Part shown: in pieces, positions 60,501-64,000 of the stretch
How positions within the stretch are numbered: the first letter of the stretch is position 1
How the letters are laid out: each line of letters opens with the position of its first letter
NCBI RefSeq assembly: GCF_036373705.1
Contig: NC_089867.1
Coordinates: 16,418,001 to 16,482,000, forward strand
Direction: 5' to 3'
Source of the DNA: Amia ocellicauda
Taxonomy: Eukaryota > Chordata > Actinopteri > Amiiformes > Amiidae
DNA length: 64,000 nucleotides
Notes under the pieces: model-generated
Told to the model about the DNA's origin: nothing
What the model saw: the letters and a program-made list of their open reading frames with translations, nothing else
Database searches by the model: none
Program-made: the position numbers and the translations under genes

Positions 60501-61149
60501 TTGCTGTCATGCTGGTGTTGTCCTTCACGTGGTACTCTAGCCACTTCCTACACCCCAGCCATGATTACCCGGGCATACGGGGTCTGACAAGCGTATCGGG
60601 TTGGGGGTCTTGTGCTCCCATGCAGTGGCACTCTGGGTCTGGCGTGCTGCTCGGTGGCCAATCAGACCGTGCTCTAGTTATATCATAAGAGCTCAGTTAG
60701 AAGAGTGTACAGGGGAGACTGCGATTGGTCCTGTGACTGTTAATGAAAAGCTCTGTACAGCAGTTCTCTGCTTTGCACTGATATTTTTCTTGTTCCTCTC
60801 CCTCTCTCTTCCCCCTTGCCTGCTGCAGATATGGCCGTGTGGAGAGTGTCAAGATCCTGCCCAAGCGTGGCTCAGAGGGCGGGGTGGCGGCCTTTGTGGA
60901 TTTTGTGGACATTAAGAGCGCGCAGAAGGCGCACAATTCCGTCAACAAAATGGGGGATCGCGACCTGAGGACCGATTACAATGAGCCGGGGACCATCCCC
61001 AGCGCGGCGCGCGGGCTGGACGACACGCTGTCCATAGGCTCGCGCGGCCGTGAGGTCCCGGGCTTCCGTGGAGGCCCGGGGGGGGCGGTGTACGGACCCC
61101 CCACCTCGCTGCACAGCAGGGAGGGCCGCTATGAGCGAAGACTGGACGG
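49455..61149 (+). CDS. SPEN: SPEN (SHARP/MINT), 5' end only: first two coding exons
   Basis: Exon 1 is 49455-49537 and exon 2 is 60829-61149; they join in frame as R|Y and give about 134 residues before the donor GACGG|GTAAGT. The protein starts MVRETRHLWVGNLPENVREE, where LWVGNL is RNP2 of RRM1, and continues GGVAAFVDFVDIKSAQKA, which includes RNP1. The region after the RRM (DRDLRTDYNEPGTIPSAARG, GRYERRLDG) closely follows the human protein. SPEN is a very large nuclear corepressor (about 3,660 residues in human) with four N-terminal RRMs and a C-terminal SPOC domain. It represses Notch targets with RBPJ and recruits HDAC complexes. The rest lies beyond the window. Intron 1 is 11.3 kb, far longer than any other intron here. 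Confidence 0.96.
49538..55340 (+). other. SPEN: SPEN intron 1, 5' half
   Basis: Mostly AT-rich sequence without exons. It has a (GT)n(AT)n run at 50577-50630 and a palindromic (GT)n-(AT)n-(AC)n block at 50861-50970 that could form a cruciform. It also has (GA)n at about 52030-52050, (TA)n at 52253-52275, a poly-T at 52951-52971 and (CT)n at about 54555-54592. Confidence 0.6.
55341..56862 (-). mobile_element. Tc1/mariner element in SPEN intron 1
   Basis: Left end CTCCAAAATTATTGGCACCC at 55351. Internal inverted repeats share CAGGTAATGAGCTA (about 55411-55424) with its reverse complement at about 56801-56816, and CCAATACTTTTTCAGGTGAC lies at the right end. The transposase inside runs antisense to SPEN and is broken. 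Confidence 0.85.
55640..56460 (-). pseudogene. Broken Tc1 transposase
   Basis: On the minus strand the three catalytic blocks appear in order but in different frames: WNWSDETKIELFG near 56245-56205 (first D), a QQDNDPK block near 55800-55780 (second D), and an NPIEN block near 55700-55680 (E). Stops and shifts separate them. Confidence 0.75.
56863..60828 (+). other. SPEN: SPEN intron 1, 3' half
   Basis: No exon or gene seen. It contains a low-complexity stretch rich in GCACAC/ACACAG words (about 59140-59370), a C run (59530-59541) and a GT run near 59780. It ends in a normal pyrimidine tract and acceptor (CTGCTGCAG, 60828). Confidence 0.6.
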
Positions 61150-61575
61150 GTAAGTGGAAAGATTTCTCTACGGCAGGGTGATTAGTAATATTAATTTTAT
61201 TTTTTGTTTTTCATTTTTTTTTTTTTTTGGTGTGATTTTATAAACTCAAAAACAGAACAAAACAACAAAACATGCACAGAAACCGATAACTCTAGGAATC
61301 CCCCTGATGGATATATTCACAAAATCTAAATTTTACATATTTGTATGTATTTTTTTATTTTGATATACCGAACGCAATTTTAATGATCCGCTGGTGTATG
61401 ATTGGGAGTTACTGTGGGAGCTGTGTCCTGTACGGGTTGGATAACAGATTCCCAGGGAATACCGAGTGTTGGATAATTTCTGCGGATTTGGACACGGGAG
61501 TTGTTCTGTCCTGCTGCGCCTGTGGGCTTTCCTGGATTGGGAGTACAGTACTGCACATGCTGGAATTATTCCAAA

Positions 61576-61638
<63 letters not shown>

Positions 61639-64000
61639 CAAATTATATATATTTTAACTAAGGGCTTCCGATCATTTCTTTCGCTATTATTATAAGTACG
61701 TAATTCTGATGATTGTTAGGATTACGGGTGTGGATTCCGGAGTTTGTGGATATTCCCAGGAATGTACCCCTTGGATATAAGCATAAGTGTGTGGATTGTG
61801 CCAGTGGGTCTCGGGCATTCCTGTGGGATTATGTGTTATGGGCGTCAGTCCTGGTCGACTGCTCCACCCTGCCACGTGGATGGACAGACAGACACAAACG
61901 CACTCTGAGCAAACAAACACTTTTTTCCTTTTCCTTTATTTTTCCTTTTCATCTTTTTTTTTTTGTAAGTGATTGATTTTTAGTTTTGTTTTTCTGATCG
62001 GAGAGGGGGATGTTCTGTGAAGATGAGGACTATCGTGCTAACCCCCTGGAGACTATGGATCTATACAACCAAAGGCAAGCTGCAACAAACTCAGTGGAAA
62101 TATGACCTTAGCTGCAGAAGACTCCAGCAGAAATACAATACAGTACAATACAAAAAAAATGTTCTACTTCCCTTCTCCGCTCTTTCTTGGATGTATATGG
62201 GGTCCTCTCTCTCGTTCCCTCCCTTCCTCCATCTCTCTCTCTCTCTCTCTCTCTCTGTCTTGGATTAAAATCATATTATCACCAGTCGAGGATATGACCG
62301 TGCATTTCAGTCCTGATCTGTGGGCTGGGATTGTGGATGCATCACAGTGGAGAAGCTGCAGCCTCAACAGACACCTACATAAAAGCCTTTGCCAGAGAGA
62401 TCTTGGGTCTCTCTCTCTCTCTCTCTCTCCACCTGCCTGCCTGCTGATGGATGGATGGATAGATGCAAGACTGGTCTGTACAAAAAAAAACCAAATGGAA
62501 TAACATAGTGGATTGTCCCTGGGGATTGTAATCTGTCAAGACCACCTCATGCCATTGCGAAGACTTGTTTGGATTTATTGATATGATTATCATCATCATC
62601 ATCATCATCAACATTATTATTATTATTAATACGATTGTGTGATGAGCAATGGCTAGACTCTGTGAACGCTACACACTGTGGATTGAGGCCTGCTTCAGTA
62701 GACGAGGCATCGCTCTCCTGCTGCATGCCAGGGCTGAGGCATTTAGAGTCCGGGGTGGCGGAGGCAGCTGCTCTGAAGACGGGTCAGAGCCAGGGGGCAC
62801 TGTGGAGAGGGACTGCAGTGGAAGACCAGTTGTGTGAAGACGAGGGGAGCTGTGGACCGCCCGTCCTGGGATTGTATGGGACACTGAGTTGCGTTTGTGT
62901 TGGGGAAACGTAGACCGAGCTGTACTGCGCTGTCAGGGGATCTAACTCCATATGGATCTATGTTTTATTCATTTTCTTCTATTTTTTTTTTTTTTTTTCT
63001 GCAAAGACTCTTGGCTTTTTTGTTTTGTTTTTTTAACCTCATGACTGGAGATTTTTGTTTTTTTTCCTTTCTGGTTACTTTCTTTTCTTTTTGTTTTTTT
63101 GAGAAAAACTAACCATCAAATGGAAAAGGGGACTCTTGGGATCTGTGCAAGTATGTTTGGATTATACCCTCCACTCTCCTGCCTGGCTGAGTGGCGGCCC
63201 AGAGGATTACTGCTGCTACTACCAGTGCTACTACTTCTGCTTTTTCTCATTTTTCCATTTTTAATTTTTTCCATTTTTTTTTTTTTTTTTTTTCCTTTTT
63301 GCTCACAAAATTCTGTCTCCCTAGATTTTAAATGGGATTTTAGGTCGGGTTCCCACAGTCTGAAAAGGTTGGTATGTCCTGCCCTGTGTATTTTAGCCCT
63401 TCTTTCTAACCCCAGTCCAACCCCTGTCTCTTTCCACTAACTCCAGTAGCTTGTAGAGAAAACGGCGGCGACAGAAGAGCTGTTGCCTCCAGTCCTGTAG
63501 ACTACACTGCAGTCTCAGTCTCTCTGGCTTCTCTTTGTAGTCCTCTCTCTCTGACCTCTCTCTCTCTCTCTGACATGTGTGTATCAGAGCTTCTCTGCAT
63601 ACTCCTGGCACACATTGATATTTTTCCTCAGTGCACAACCGATACAAACGGTAGTCGTGAGAGTGTGTGTGTGTGAGAGAGACAGAGGTTGCCTTCACAC
63701 TGTGTAATGCACTGTGGAGGAGAGCACCTATGAAATCTAACCTCGCAAGACAGTGCAGTGCATTAAGCTTAAGTGTAGCACAACGCACTGTGAAAGTTCA
63801 GTACAATAAAGTTGATCTATAGGTCTAAAACTGTACAGTGCAATACAGTCATTGTAGTACAGTACAAAACATAGCAGCATAAACCAGTGCAATACAGTTC
63901 AGAACTGTCCAGCACAGTGCTCTAGTGCTATATAACACAGTGTAATAGTAGTGGCATAATATGCAATATATAGTACAAAATCACAGTATAGCACAGTGCA
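61150..64000 (+). other. SPEN: Start of SPEN intron 2
   Basis: Sequence after the exon 2 donor. No third exon was recognised. It contains poly-A/(AT)n at 61573-61634, (CT)n at about 62232-62257 and 62410-62429, several long T runs (62981-62999, 63277-63294) and a CAGTACA-rich degenerate patch at 63790-64000. Confidence 0.6.
61573..61634. repeat. Poly-A followed by (AT)n
   Basis: About 20 A residues run directly into about 20 AT units. This could be the tail of an old retroposon, but no body was recognised. Confidence 0.85.

Noticed and set aside
62635-62913. Possible third SPEN exon
   Set aside because: The translation does not match the segment expected after LDG in SPEN, and no well-placed acceptor and donor pair was found.

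Overview
The window looks like genomic DNA of a ray-finned fish, read from gene content and repeats only. It carries single-copy vertebrate genes with short GT-AG introns, many CT/GT/ATT microsatellites, decayed Tc1/mariner DNA transposons of the kind common in fish, and LINE remnants. I cannot name the species.

Layout. At 1.1-4.8 kb on the minus strand is SZRD1 (4 coding exons). Divergent from it, with LINE debris between the two promoters, is FBXO42 on the plus strand (noncoding first exon near 7.0-7.45 kb; 9 coding exons, 10.67-17.02 kb). A repeat-rich gap (17.9-22.9 kb) holds a dead Tc1 element and a LINE fragment lying between inverted repeats. Then, all on the plus strand, come SLC25A34 (22.9-26.1 kb), TMEM82 (28.65-31.2 kb) and FBLIM1/migfilin (36.07-39.8 kb). 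Converging on FBLIM1 from the minus strand is a short GC-rich gene at 40.56-41.09 kb. It encodes a Tc1-type paired helix-turn-helix protein with no catalytic domain. The 5' end of SPEN begins at 49.46 kb; its second coding exon is at 60.83-61.15 kb and the rest lies beyond the window. All coding joins I give were checked for reading frame across each splice site.

The genes do not form one pathway. They encode an RNA-associated SUZ-domain protein, a ubiquitin-ligase substrate receptor, a mitochondrial carrier, a membrane protein, a filamin/kindlin adaptor and a transcriptional corepressor. The block SLC25A34-TMEM82-FBLIM1-SPEN matches human 1p36. The FBXO42-SZRD1 pair, which in human lies on the far side of SPEN, is here next to SLC25A34.

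Most notable: (1) the apparently intact, catalytic-domain-free Tc1 HTH gene between FBLIM1 and SPEN, with a plausible spliced 5' exon and its own poly(A) signal; (2) a 36-bp minisatellite inside the coding sequence of migfilin (seven 12-residue units); (3) a 29/31-bp minisatellite with an E-box core recurring in three neighbouring genes in both orientations; (4) a fold-back repeat family around SLC25A34 and FBLIM1; (5) a CGGBP1-like BED-finger fragment in an FBXO42 intron.
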